A DNA stretch of 64,000 nucleotides, taken from Methanocella_A sp049676595. GTDB taxonomy: Archaea > Halobacteriota > Methanocellia > Methanocellales > Methanocellaceae. The notes below the pieces were generated by a model. The model made no database searches, was not told the DNA's origin, and was given only the letters and a program-made list of their open reading frames with translations. Below are positions 44,713 through 53,323 of this stretch, piece by piece. The stretch covers positions 310,001-374,000 of the forward strand of contig NZ_CP187259.1 in the NCBI RefSeq assembly GCF_049676595.1, given 5' to 3'. Position numbers and translations under genes: made by a program. Each line of letters begins with the position of its first letter. Position 1 is the first letter of the stretch.

Positions 44713-45006
44713 ATGGAGTGCAGTAAGTGCCTTATGCTTGCCTGTATTGTACTGGTGCTGGCCCTGCTGGCGATCGGGCCTGCGGCGGCGCAGTGCGTGC
44801 AGACAGGCGGGTTTACCAGGACCTATCAGAAAAGTGTGGCAGGAGGTACCTTCGTGCCACCGCAGGCTGAAGTCTCAGAGACGTTCTACCAGTATCCGGG
44901 GATCAGCGCGTTCGGAGCTTACCCGGGCGGGGGCTATGCCTATGACTATGGTGTCGGCATGACTCCGTGCGGATACGGGCCTTTCGGCGGCTTTACGTAC
45001 CTCTGA
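44713..45006 (+). CDS. small secreted Gly/Tyr-rich protein
   Basis: A 97-residue protein with a clear signal sequence (LMLACIVLVLALLAIGPAAA, cleavage likely after AAA-Q). The mature part is Gly/Tyr/Pro-rich (YPGGGYAYDYGVGM, YGPFGGFTYL), a low-complexity surface-protein style; two Cys remain (QCVQ, PCGYG). No known family. Possibly a cell-surface or extracellular matrix component. Confidence 0.75.
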   Translation: MECSKCLMLACIVLVLALLAIGPAAAQCVQTGGFTRTYQKSVAGGTFVPPQAEVSETFYQYPGISAFGAYPGGGYAYDYGVGMTPCGYGPFGGFTYL

Positions 45007-45019
45007 GCGAGAAAAGAGT

Positions 45020-45577
45020 CTAAGTCCGGATCCGGGGCTTTTCGTACAGGCGCTGCGACCACTTGGTCTTCCATTTGCTGCCGTTGGTCTTGCAGTACCT
45101 GACCCTCGCATCCGGGTCTTCTTTCACCCAGTTGAAGAGGTACATGAACTGGTCTCTGCCCACTTCGATCTTCCTGATCTTCTCGGGGACCCCGATGCTG
45201 ACCAGGTAGTCGCTGAAAGAGTCCTCTATTAAAAACTGTAAGGGGTCTTCGATTTTGACGGATTTCCAGGAGTAGCCTTCGTCGTCGAGCCAGATGCGGA
45301 CCCTGTCGAAGATGTGCCCAGAGCAGATCTCGACTCTGTGGGTTTCCCTGGTGATGCCGGCTGCCCTGAAGAGGCTGTCAATAATCTCGACGGTGCGGTT
45401 CTGGTATTCTTTCGACGCGTACTTGCCGTCCTGGAAGTATTCGACATCGATCATGCCGTACGAGAAAGCGCTGGTTTCGACGTCGAGCATCCCTATGACC
45501 GCGCCTCCCACAGGAGACCCGATGCCTGCGTCGTCGATCTGTACGACTTTCAGCCCCTCGTCAATCCCATCGCTCAT
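45020..45577 (-). CDS. conserved-looking protein, possible RNase H-like fold
   Basis: A protein of 185 residues. The N-terminus VVQIDDAGIGSPVGGAVIGM resembles the first strand of RNase H-like enzymes, with two Asp followed by a Gly-rich turn; a later IDVEYF and a C-terminal RVRYCKTNGSKWKTKWSQRL could complete a nucleic-acid binding site. No full catalytic quartet can be confirmed by eye. It is convergent with the small secreted protein, 13 bp apart. Confidence 0.65.
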   Translation of the reverse strand: MSDGIDEGLKVVQIDDAGIGSPVGGAVIGMLDVETSAFSYGMIDVEYFQDGKYASKEYQNRTVEIIDSLFRAAGITRETHRVEICSGHIFDRVRIWLDDEGYSWKSVKIEDPLQFLIEDSFSDYLVSIGVPEKIRKIEVGRDQFMYLFNWVKEDPDARVRYCKTNGSKWKTKWSQRLYEKPRIRT

Positions 45578-45725
45578 AGCAGACGAATTTTGATCGAATC
45601 CATTATATATTTTATTCTTAAATCATCTGGAATGCGCTCAGGCGACGATAGTTAAAAAAGTAGAATTTTTTTCCCGCAGAGGACTGCGGGAAGTGAATAT
45701 TCTGTAATTGCGACTATTATTTGAA

Positions 45726-46109
45726 TTACTTCAGCTTGTCAGTCAGCGACCTGAGCTTCTGAATGTTGTCCAGGTGCAGCTGAGCCTCGACGCGCTTGCG
45801 CTCCTCGAGAGTGGAGATGATGTCGGTAATGCTCGTGGCGAGCCTGTAGCACTTCAGCGGCCTGCCCTTGCCTTCCTTCTTGATTTCCCTCTCTTCGATC
45901 CAGTTCTGATCGCGCAGTTCCCTCATGACGATGCTGACTTCGGGCTGCCGGAGGTCTGCTCCCAGCTCGATGTCCCTGCTGATGGTCTCGTCGACGTTGG
46001 CAAGATAGACTAACGTCTTGGCGACGTTCCTCTTCAGGCCCACGTTCACCAGGGTTTCCACGAATTCCTTGTCCTTTTCATCCAGGACTGGTACTGTAAG
46101 TTTTTTCAT
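45726..46109 (-). CDS. winged-helix transcriptional regulator
   Basis: A 127-residue single-domain regulator: an N-terminal helix pair (KDKEFVETLVNVGLKRNVAK), TLVYLANVDETISRDIELGA and RQPEVSIVMRELRDQNWIEE as recognition helix and wing, a Lys-rich wing (REIKKEGKGRPLKCYRLA), and a C-terminal coiled coil (ISTLEERKRVEAQLHLDNIQ) for dimerisation. Matches archaeal TrmB/ArsR-type regulators without a ligand domain. A long AT-rich upstream region (46110-46611) probably holds its control sites. Confidence 0.85.
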   Translation of the reverse strand: MKKLTVPVLDEKDKEFVETLVNVGLKRNVAKTLVYLANVDETISRDIELGADLRQPEVSIVMRELRDQNWIEEREIKKEGKGRPLKCYRLATSITDIISTLEERKRVEAQLHLDNIQKLRSLTDKLK

Positions 46110-46611
46110 TTATGTCCACCTCTGTCGAAAAATATTTGCTTATCAGAATTAAATATTTATTATATGGATTCTGACAATGGTAGTATAGCAACCGTTATTA
46201 TATATACTTTATCCTTATAGACGCGATAATAAAATATATGTTGAATATTTTGCAGCGCCGGGAGAGCATAACCAAGCGTTTATATTTAAATATTTCGGAA
46301 CGATAATAATGAAGCGGAAGGAAAAGCGGTATAGCTAAGTCATTTGTATGATCCTGAAAATTGCTATATCTGTTTATGTGCTAAGGCTTTAAACGGGCTA
46401 TACACTAAATATTATATGATCGAAACTTTCACTCAAAAAAGTGCATTTAACCTTTTATATATGGGCAAAAAAGTAATTCAAGGCTGATGTTCCCGGATTT
46501 TTAAATTAACGCCGATAATTTTACCGGTTACTGGACCGCAATTATATGCTTATTTACAGGCTGTTGCAGGCGGACGAAACCATCAAATAGCCACGTTTCA
46601 TACTTTTCACT
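46110..46611. other. 500-bp AT-rich divergent control region
   Basis: No gene seen. Several TATA-like tracts (TTAAATATTTATTATATGG, TATATTTAAATATTT, ATTTAACCTTTTATATATGG, CAATTATATGC) could give promoters for the regulator on the left and the deacetylase-family gene on the right. No palindromic operator stands out. Confidence 0.4.
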
Positions 46612-47607
46612 ATGAAGCGCGCCTGCATCATTTACTCCGATCAGTGCCTTCGCCACGGGACCGAGGGCCACGTGGAGAATTTCCGCAGACTCACCTCTGT
46701 CATGGCCGGACTGAAGGCACCGGAGCTGTCTGGCCTCGCCGACATCGTAACCCCGGGCAGAGCCAGCCAAGGGCAACTGATCAAAGTGCACCACCCGAAC
46801 TATGTCCTTCATGTCGAGACGTTCGGCACCGGCATGCTGGATCCCGACACCGAGATGACGGACGGGTCCCTCGATGCTGCCCGGCTGGCTGCCGGGGCTG
46901 CGGTGGATGCCGTGGAGGAGGTCCGCAATGGCAGGGAGCTGGCCTTCGGCTTAATCCGCCCGCCGGGACACCACGCACTGCCAGATCGGGCGATGGGGTT
47001 CTGCCTCTTCAACAACGCGGCGGTTGGCGCTGCCCAGGCCCTGGCTCATTATAGTAAAGTTCTCATCGTGGACTGGGACGTGCACCACGGCAACGGCACT
47101 GAGCAGATCTTCTACGGCACGCCCGACGTGCTCTACTTCTCCGTCCATCAGTCCCCCCATTTCCCGTATACCGGAGCGGTCGGCGATGCCGGCGAGGGTG
47201 AGGGCGAGGGCTATAACGTAAACATCCCGCTGCCTCCGGGTTCCACTGACGCCGACTATCTCGAGGCTTTTCTCAGGGTGCTCGCGCCCATAGCGGACGA
47301 CTATCGGCCGGACTTGGTGATCGTGTCGGCAGGCTACGACCCTGCCGAAGGAGACCCTCTCGGAGACATGCGAATGACGCCCCGGGGTTTTCAGAAGCTG
47401 GCGTACTTGGTGCGGAGCATTACCCGGGCGAACGGAGTTATTGCCTTACTGGAGGGAGGGTACTCGGCCCTGCTGCCAGATTGCGTGGCCGCCTCCATAC
47501 GGGGGTTTCTGGGCGAGGACGCGGAGATCAGCCTGGCGACTACCGCTGCTGCCCGCTCTCACGTCGACGAGGCCGTCCGGGCCCAGCGACAATACTGGCG
47601 CCTGTAG
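46612..47607 (+). CDS. histone deacetylase-family amidohydrolase
   Basis: Zinc hydrolase of 331 residues. Active-site landmarks: RPPGHHALPDRAMGFCLFNN (H120, H121), DWDVHHGNGTEQ (zinc Asp/His), SVHQSPHFPYTG, SAGYDPAEGDPLG (zinc Asp) and LLEGGYS. In archaea and bacteria these remove acetyl groups from acetoin-related compounds, polyamines or proteins such as Alba. The substrate here is unknown. Strong full-length similarity to the family. Confidence 0.92.
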   Translation: MKRACIIYSDQCLRHGTEGHVENFRRLTSVMAGLKAPELSGLADIVTPGRASQGQLIKVHHPNYVLHVETFGTGMLDPDTEMTDGSLDAARLAAGAAVDAVEEVRNGRELAFGLIRPPGHHALPDRAMGFCLFNNAAVGAAQALAHYSKVLIVDWDVHHGNGTEQIFYGTPDVLYFSVHQSPHFPYTGAVGDAGEGEGEGYNVNIPLPPGSTDADYLEAFLRVLAPIADDYRPDLVIVSAGYDPAEGDPLGDMRMTPRGFQKLAYLVRSITRANGVIALLEGGYSALLPDCVAASIRGFLGEDAEISLATTAAARSHVDEAVRAQRQYWRL

Positions 47608-47610
47608 TGG

Positions 47611-47792
47611 TGAGAAAACACTGGGGTCCGGGAGGTACGTGGAGTCCTGAAAGGATTATCTTTAAGAATTATCCTCTCTAACCTTTCTATTCTCTCTATC
47701 CTCCTCTCCGACCTCCGTACCTCTCCGACCTCCCAGCTTGAAAATCCTCCCCTTCCTCCCGGGAACTCCCCGACCTCCGAGAGTTTTCTGGG
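47611..47792. repeat. purine/pyrimidine-strand palindrome, copy 2 (no insert)
   Basis: Shorter relative of 15807-16280: AGAAAACACTGGGGTCCGGG at the left pairs with GAACTCCCCGACCTCCGAGA plus GTTTTCT at the right; CGACCTCCCAGCTTGAAAAT is shared with the first copy. The ACGAAGTAC inner palindrome is absent. It lies between convergent genes. Confidence 0.7.
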
Positions 47793-47825
47793 CATCGCCC
47801 GAGAATCCCGTTTTAGGCAGAGTAG

Positions 47826-49157
47826 CTAGTTCCTGTGCAGCAGCTCCCGCAGGAATACCCCGATGCCTTCGCCGACGCTCAGCACGGCCGGGCCGGAGAG
47901 CACGATGAAGTCCTGGCGGATAGACTCCGAGACCTGTTTGCCCAGCGCGCACGAGGTGAGCTTAGCCCGGATGAGCTCGTCGGCCCGGGGGTGTTTTCTA
48001 GGTATGTCCACCGCGTACCGGTAGCCGAAGACGTAGGCGTTCTGGTACTTCGTCCCGAAGCGCTCCGCGTGCTCCCGCTGCTCCAGTGGCGGCCCGAGGT
48101 GGCGCTCGATGTTCGGGAGGGACCACACGAGCATTTCCAGCACGATGGCGCACCGGGTCCCGTTCGACCAGACGCCGCTTCGGTACACCTTGAACTCGTG
48201 CAGCTCCAGCATGCGCACCACGGACTCCTCTGCCTTCCTGAGCTGCGGGTAGAGGGTGTCTTCCACGATGTCCGGCGCCCTGAAGGTGATGGTCAGCAGC
48301 AAAGTGCCCCTGTCGTTGATGACTTCGAGCAGCTCAGGCTCGTCCATCGGCTCTACCGTGGGCGGGAAGAACATGTCTACATTTGGAGCCCTCTGGAAGC
48401 GCCTGCAGGCATCAATAAACTCGTAGAGCTTCTGCTCCGACAGCGCGGCAGCCACGTTTCGCTTCGGGTCCACCGGGTCGATGACGATGAGGGGCTCAGG
48501 GTGTTCCACAGTCTTATCCATGTGGCCCTCGATGTCGATGACCAGGCCCCGGTAAAAGTTCGCGCCGGCCTTCACTACCTCGAGGAAGGCGCCATATTTG
48601 ACGATCAGCAGCTCGGATAGGTAGCCTGAGAAGCCCATCGTCCGCAGTTCCGAGCCGTACACTCCGACGCCGTGCATGAACTGTTTCAGGAGCCGGGCTT
48701 CGTCGTTCAGGCCGTTGATGTGCGCCAGCACGTACTGGTTGTGGAACGGGCTCCTGTCGACGGCCGACTGGATCTTCGAGGCGTCGGGCACGTTGAAGCA
48801 GGGCACGAGGTCGATATCGTAGCTCTTGTAGACCGCGCTGATGTACGGGTGCTCTGCGTACTTTTCCTCGTAATCGTTCGAAATGCTCCTGGCCAGCTGC
48901 AGCCCTTCCAGCTCCAGCCTCTCCCGGGGCGTACTGGGCGGGAACATGAGGAAGATGTCGATGTCCCGCTTGCCCCTCAGCCACGTGTCCCGGGCGGTGG
49001 AGCCCACGTGGATGGCGTGAACGTTGAACCCGAGGCGGGCGGCCTCGCTGTCGATGCGGCCGATGATCTCCATGGCCGTGCTTTTCAGGTGCTCCGCCTC
49101 GGCAGCGCTGGGCTTGATCTTAGCCAGCGTCTCCTTCAGGATGCCGTCCGTGATCAA
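47826..49157 (-). CDS. cca: CCA-adding enzyme (archaeal class I)
   Basis: tRNA nucleotidyltransferase of 443 residues that adds CCA to tRNA 3' ends. Nucleotidyltransferase motif HVGSTARDTWLRGKRDIDIF (G52, S53, D65, D67), third carboxylate in YDIDLVPCF, then the archaeal central and tail domains. Needed because tRNA-Thr at 33624 lacks encoded CCA. The start overlaps the stop of ThpR by 4 bp (ATGA), so the two are translationally coupled. Confidence 0.95.
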   Translation of the reverse strand: MITDGILKETLAKIKPSAAEAEHLKSTAMEIIGRIDSEAARLGFNVHAIHVGSTARDTWLRGKRDIDIFLMFPPSTPRERLELEGLQLARSISNDYEEKYAEHPYISAVYKSYDIDLVPCFNVPDASKIQSAVDRSPFHNQYVLAHINGLNDEARLLKQFMHGVGVYGSELRTMGFSGYLSELLIVKYGAFLEVVKAGANFYRGLVIDIEGHMDKTVEHPEPLIVIDPVDPKRNVAAALSEQKLYEFIDACRRFQRAPNVDMFFPPTVEPMDEPELLEVINDRGTLLLTITFRAPDIVEDTLYPQLRKAEESVVRMLELHEFKVYRSGVWSNGTRCAIVLEMLVWSLPNIERHLGPPLEQREHAERFGTKYQNAYVFGYRYAVDIPRKHPRADELIRAKLTSCALGKQVSESIRQDFIVLSGPAVLSVGEGIGVFLRELLHRN

Positions 49158-49696
49158 AGCAGGATCTCCCGGATAGCCTCGTACTTCGGTCCCTTAGGGC
49201 TTAAAGTGCTCTTCATCACGTGGATCCTGTCCACCGGCTGGGCGCCGGCGTAGAAGTCCTTGTACTTCTCGAACAGCTGCGGCAGCTGCTGCTTCTGCTC
49301 CGGCGTCGAAAACTTGACCCGGCCGATGGTGACGTGGGCGTTAAACCGGCCCTCCCTCTCGAAGCCGATCCCGGCCAGGGCATCCTCCACCTGCCTGTTC
49401 AGCTCCTCGAACGGCCCCTCGGCGCCGATCCAGATCACCCTCGGGTTTCTCGGCCCCGGGAAGCCTCCTATGGAGCGGAAAGTAGCGGTAAACGGCTTCA
49501 CAGTCACGCCTCCCTTCAGCGCACCGGCTATGGCGTCCACCCTGCCCTCCTCCACGTTGCCCAGGAACTTCAGCGTGATGTGGACCAGCTCCGGCTCCAC
49601 CGTCTTCACGCCCTTCACGTCGAAGTCCCGGCAGGCCTCGCCAATCCTCTCCTTGATAGCGGGATCCAGGTTGACCGCTATGAACGTGCGAATCAT
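49154..49696 (-). CDS. thpR: RNA 2',3'-cyclic phosphodiesterase (ThpR)
   Basis: 2H phosphoesterase of 180 residues. The two HxTx motifs are HITLKFLG (H39, T41) and HVTIGRV (H121, T123). Family members open 2',3'-cyclic phosphates and can join tRNA halves with 2'-5' linkages. ATG 49696 is chosen because MIRTFIAVNL is the family N-terminus; a longer frame to 49765 has no support. Coupled to the CCA enzyme gene, consistent with tRNA end processing. Confidence 0.93.
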   Translation of the reverse strand: MIRTFIAVNLDPAIKERIGEACRDFDVKGVKTVEPELVHITLKFLGNVEEGRVDAIAGALKGGVTVKPFTATFRSIGGFPGPRNPRVIWIGAEGPFEELNRQVEDALAGIGFEREGRFNAHVTIGRVKFSTPEQKQQLPQLFEKYKDFYAGAQPVDRIHVMKSTLSPKGPKYEAIREILL

Positions 49697-49812
49697 GATC
49701 GAGAGTAACTCGCTTTCTAAATGAAAAAAGGTTGCGCGAGAAGAGCACAAAGGCACGATTGACATAAGGGGTTGCTTTTGAACTACAAGAAACTACGGAC
49801 ACAAAGATTTTC

Positions 49813-50284
49813 ACCACGGCGGCACGGCTCTTTATCCTGGCAACTGTAGATCAGATATTTGAACCACGGCGGCACGGCGACACAGAGACAAGGCGATCCA
49901 CGACAAACCAGATGGTAACTTGAACCACGGCGGCACGGAGACAACGGTGAACTATTATAAGTGAACTCTTTTTATTGTCCACGGCGACACAGAGACAGAG
50001 CATTAACCAAAAGCTTACTATCCAATCGTTTCAGCCTGACTTTAGATCGATAACCTGAAGGAAGGAAAACATAGTTGTCTCTGTGCCGTCAGCCCGCCGT
50101 GCCGCCGTGGACCATAAAAAAGGTGTTTTGCTATCCGGGTATGGGTTGTCGCTGTGTCGCCGTGCCGCCGTGGTTCAAATAACCATCCTGCTATTGTTAC
50201 TCGATTTGTCTCTGTGTCGCCGTGCCGCCGTGGTTAGAACCTCTGTTTTCCAATTGCCGGGATAAAGAGCCGTGCCGCCGTGGT
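49813..50284. repeat. CGGCGGCACGG long palindrome, copy D (empty)
   Basis: About 472 bp; best preserved copy. Left units at 49813, 49863, 49923 and 49979; inverted units near 50072-50110, 50147-50174, 50207-50233 and 50268-50284. The spacers between units also pair across the arms (CTCTTTATCCTGGCAACTGT against CAATTGCCGGGATAAAGAG). The centre matches copy A. No MITE insertion. Confidence 0.87.
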
Positions 50285-50290
50285 AGGGTT

Positions 50291-52012
50291 TCAGTACCGG
50301 TCGATATACTCGAGCAGCGCCCCGGTCGATAGTGTATTCAGTACTCTGGATTTGGTGGCCCAGCCGCGGCGGGCGTTGTGGACGCCGAAGGAGATGTAGT
50401 CGAGCTCGGCGATGCCGTGGGCGTCCGTGTCTATGGAGACCATGACGCCGGCGTCCATGGCTTTTTTAACGTGCTCGTCGCTCAGGTCCAGCCGGTCGGG
50501 GTAGGCGTTGACTTCGAGCACTTTTCGGTTTTCCTTCGCGGCCTCGATGACCCGGTCGATGTCCACGGCTGTGGGCTCCCGCCTGCCGAGGATGCGGGAC
50601 GTCGGATGGGCGAGGATGGTGAGGTGCTCGTTTTCCAGGGCGTTCAGTACTCTTCTGGTCACCACGTCGGGGTCCTGCCGGAGCTGGGTGTGGACGGAGC
50701 CTACGACGATGTCCAGGTCTTCCAGCACGTCGTCCGGTAAATCTAAACTGCCGTCGGGCATGATGTCGACTTCGCTGCCTTTGAAGATGGTGAAGTTCTC
50801 CAGCGTGTCGTTGAGGCGGTCGATCTCTACCATCTGGTCTCTCAGGCGCTCGATGCTCAGTCCGTTCGCTACGTGAAGAGATTTCGAGTGGTCGCAGATC
50901 GCTATGTACTCGTACCCTTTCGCCCGGGCAGCCATGGCCATGTCCTGGATGGAGTTGGCCCCGTCGCTCCACTCCGTGTGGACGTGCAGGTCGCCCCGCA
51001 TGTCCTCCACCGTGATCAGGTCGGGCAGCGTGCCCTTCGCCGCGGCGTCCACTTCTCCCCGGTTTTCCCGGAGGTCCGGGGGTACGTACTCGAGGCCGAG
51101 CGCCCGGTAAAAGCCGTCCTCTTCCGGAAATTTGACCTTTTCCCCGCCGGCGTTGTAGAAGCCTTCCCGGCTGAGCCGGTCGCCTCTCGCCGCCGCTCTC
51201 TTCTCCAGCTCGCTCAGGTGGGCCTTCGAGCCCGTATCGAGGGCGAGGCGCAGCCCGAAATCTTCCCGGCTGACGATCCTCAGCTTCGCGTCCATGCGGT
51301 ACCGGGTCGTGATCTCGGCGTGGTGCTCTCCTTTGTCCTTGACTATCCGGGTGATCGGCATGTTGCAGAAACAGTCGACGACTTCCTGCGGGTCGTCGGT
51401 CGCGGCCACGATGTCGATGTCACCGACCATGGGTACGTGCCGCCGCAGGCTTCCGGCTACGTCGACTCGCAGCAGGCCTTCGCAGTCTTTAAAGTAGCCG
51501 AGGATTTCGGAAGCGACGGCCGTCGCCCTGATGATGGGCACCCGGGTCTCACCGAGGCTCTTCCGGTGCCGCTCGATGGCGTCGAGGATCTTCTTCTCGG
51601 CCTTGTCGCCCAGGCCCTTGATTCGCCTGATGCGGTGGGAGCGGGCCGCGTCCCTGAACTCCCCTATCGTCGTGACCCCCAGAGCCCGGTGCACCTTGAG
51701 CGCCGTCTTCCGGCCGATGCCCGGCACCTCGATGACCTCGTAGAGCTCCAGGGGGGTTTCTTTTTTTAGCGCTTCGAGCAAGTTGCTTCTCCCCGTCCGC
51801 AGCAGCTCCTCGATCACCCCGCCGATGCTGGTCCCGATGCCGGGGATGTCCCGCAGCCTCCCCTCCTTGTAGTACTCGTCGATGTCCCCTTCCAGCGACT
51901 CCACGCTCTGGGACGCCTTCCGGTACGCCCTGATGCGGTACGCTTCCTCCCCTTCAAGCTCCAGCAGCCTCGAGATGTCGTACAGGACGGCCGCGACTTC
52001 GTCGTTCTTCAT
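50291..52012 (-). CDS. polX: family X DNA polymerase with PHP domain (PolX)
   Basis: Repair polymerase of 573 residues. Helix-hairpin-helix segments (RDIPGIGTSIGGVIEELL, EVPGIGRKTALKVHRALG, IKGLGDKAEKKILDAI), the polymerase core (VAGSLRRHVPMVGDIDIVAA with the catalytic Asp pair), then a C-terminal PHP phosphoesterase (DLHVHTEWSDG, CDHSKSLHV, LAHPTSRILG, DTDAHGIAEL). Fills short gaps; the PHP part gives 3'-5' exonuclease activity in related enzymes. ATG 52012 overlaps the polyferredoxin stop as ATGA, so coupled; GTG 52024 is the alternative. Ends 7 bp from palindrome D. Confidence 0.94.
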   Translation of the reverse strand: MKNDEVAAVLYDISRLLELEGEEAYRIRAYRKASQSVESLEGDIDEYYKEGRLRDIPGIGTSIGGVIEELLRTGRSNLLEALKKETPLELYEVIEVPGIGRKTALKVHRALGVTTIGEFRDAARSHRIRRIKGLGDKAEKKILDAIERHRKSLGETRVPIIRATAVASEILGYFKDCEGLLRVDVAGSLRRHVPMVGDIDIVAATDDPQEVVDCFCNMPITRIVKDKGEHHAEITTRYRMDAKLRIVSREDFGLRLALDTGSKAHLSELEKRAAARGDRLSREGFYNAGGEKVKFPEEDGFYRALGLEYVPPDLRENRGEVDAAAKGTLPDLITVEDMRGDLHVHTEWSDGANSIQDMAMAARAKGYEYIAICDHSKSLHVANGLSIERLRDQMVEIDRLNDTLENFTIFKGSEVDIMPDGSLDLPDDVLEDLDIVVGSVHTQLRQDPDVVTRRVLNALENEHLTILAHPTSRILGRREPTAVDIDRVIEAAKENRKVLEVNAYPDRLDLSDEHVKKAMDAGVMVSIDTDAHGIAELDYISFGVHNARRGWATKSRVLNTLSTGALLEYIDRY

Positions 52013-53322
52013 TCTCTTCGCCACTCTCCTTCAGGGGATATTACGATGGCCCCCTCTTTCACCGGACAGTTGAAATGGCAGGCGCCGCAGCCCACGCACG
52101 TTTCCTCAACCACGTAGGGGCGCAGGCGGCCGGCGCCCTTGACGGCCCGCACCGGGCATACCTCGTTGCAGATCAGGCATTTCGTGTTATCCTTCCACGC
52201 GACGCACTTTGCCGCGTCGATCCTGGCTGTCCCTATCTTGATCTTGTCCTCCGGGAGGCTTATAATCGCGCCTGTGGGGCAGACCTGCCCGCAGGTGCCG
52301 CATCGCTGGCACGAGCCCCGGCTGAAGTCCAGCGCCGGGGTAAACCACCGCTCAGGCCCGGCATCCAGTCCTGCAGGGACGATCACAGCTCCGGCGCAGA
52401 CTTTCGCGCAGCTCTCGCAACGCGCGCAGGCCGCGTTGAACTTTTCCTCGATCAGCGACCCTGGCGGCCGGATCAGCGCTCGCTCCGGCGTCAATGCCGA
52501 TGCAGCGCCCTTAGACACGACGAGAGCGCCGATGGCCACCGCGCCGGTAATGAGCGCCCGACGGGAGGGCTGCAATGCCGGAGCCTGCGGCGCGGACGGG
52601 GAGAAGCCAATGGAGCCTTTGGGGCACATATCCTCGCACCTCAGGCACTTCGTACAGGCCGAGGCATCCCACTTGTTGTCCTTAGAGATGGCGCCCATCG
52701 GGCACCTGCGGTGGCACTTCATGCAGCTGATGCAGCTGTCATCGAGCTTCCGGCCGAAGGGCGAGATAACTGAGGCCAGGCCGAGCAGCCCTCCGAGCGG
52801 ACAGATCGCCCGGCACCAGAGCCTCGACATCGCCATCGATCCTGCCACGATGAGCAGCAGCACGACGGGGACTCCCGAGCCTGTGAGCACTATGTACATG
52901 GACCGCTGGAAGATGACCAGCGGGTCCGCTATGGCCAGCACGTCCAGCGTGAAAACAGACAGGAGCAGGACGGCGGCCAGTATACCGAACTGCAGGTAGC
53001 CGAACCTGGCGCGGACTTTCAGGCTGCCCCTGCGGACCCGGCCGGCGATATCAGACAGGAAGCCCACCGGGCATATCCACCCGCAGAAGGCCCGGCCTGC
53101 CAGCATCGTGCCAGTAACGAGAACCGCTATCGGAAGCAGGGCAGGAATCCAGGCGCCCCGGCTGAAGATCAGGCCTGCCAGCCCTGCCAGCGGGTCGGCG
53201 GCGAGCAGCGGGTTAGACCAAGGCATCGACACGGGATACTGTAGGCTGTAAAAGAGGGCTGCGATGGCTGCGAATGAGGCAGCCTGAATTGCCGGCCGGA
53301 GGTGCTTCGCGGGGACTCTCAT
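52009..53322 (-). CDS. membrane polyferredoxin (NapH-like)
   Basis: A protein of 437 residues: an N-terminal part with about five membrane helices and two CxxxCP loops (CGWICPVGFL, CRAICPLGGL), then a string of ferredoxin modules (CISCMKCHRRCP, CTKCLRCEDMCP, CARCESCAKVC, CQRCGTCGQVCP, CLICNEVCP, CVGCGACHFNCP), enough Cys for about five 4Fe-4S clusters. One further hydrophobic segment (RRALITGAVAIGALVVSKGA) lies between modules. Acts as a membrane electron conduit. It follows the DUF362 gene by 1 bp and overlaps PolX, an unusual operon partner. Starts ATG 53322 after GGTGTG. Confidence 0.92.
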   Translation of the reverse strand: MRVPAKHLRPAIQAASFAAIAALFYSLQYPVSMPWSNPLLAADPLAGLAGLIFSRGAWIPALLPIAVLVTGTMLAGRAFCGWICPVGFLSDIAGRVRRGSLKVRARFGYLQFGILAAVLLLSVFTLDVLAIADPLVIFQRSMYIVLTGSGVPVVLLLIVAGSMAMSRLWCRAICPLGGLLGLASVISPFGRKLDDSCISCMKCHRRCPMGAISKDNKWDASACTKCLRCEDMCPKGSIGFSPSAPQAPALQPSRRALITGAVAIGALVVSKGAASALTPERALIRPPGSLIEEKFNAACARCESCAKVCAGAVIVPAGLDAGPERWFTPALDFSRGSCQRCGTCGQVCPTGAIISLPEDKIKIGTARIDAAKCVAWKDNTKCLICNEVCPVRAVKGAGRLRPYVVEETCVGCGACHFNCPVKEGAIVISPEGEWRRE

Positions 53323-53323
53323 T

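Noticed and set aside
50083..50265. A 60-codon frame with repeated LCRRAAVV segments
   Set aside because: It translates the inverted CGGCGGCACGG units; the amino-acid repeats simply mirror DNA repeats.
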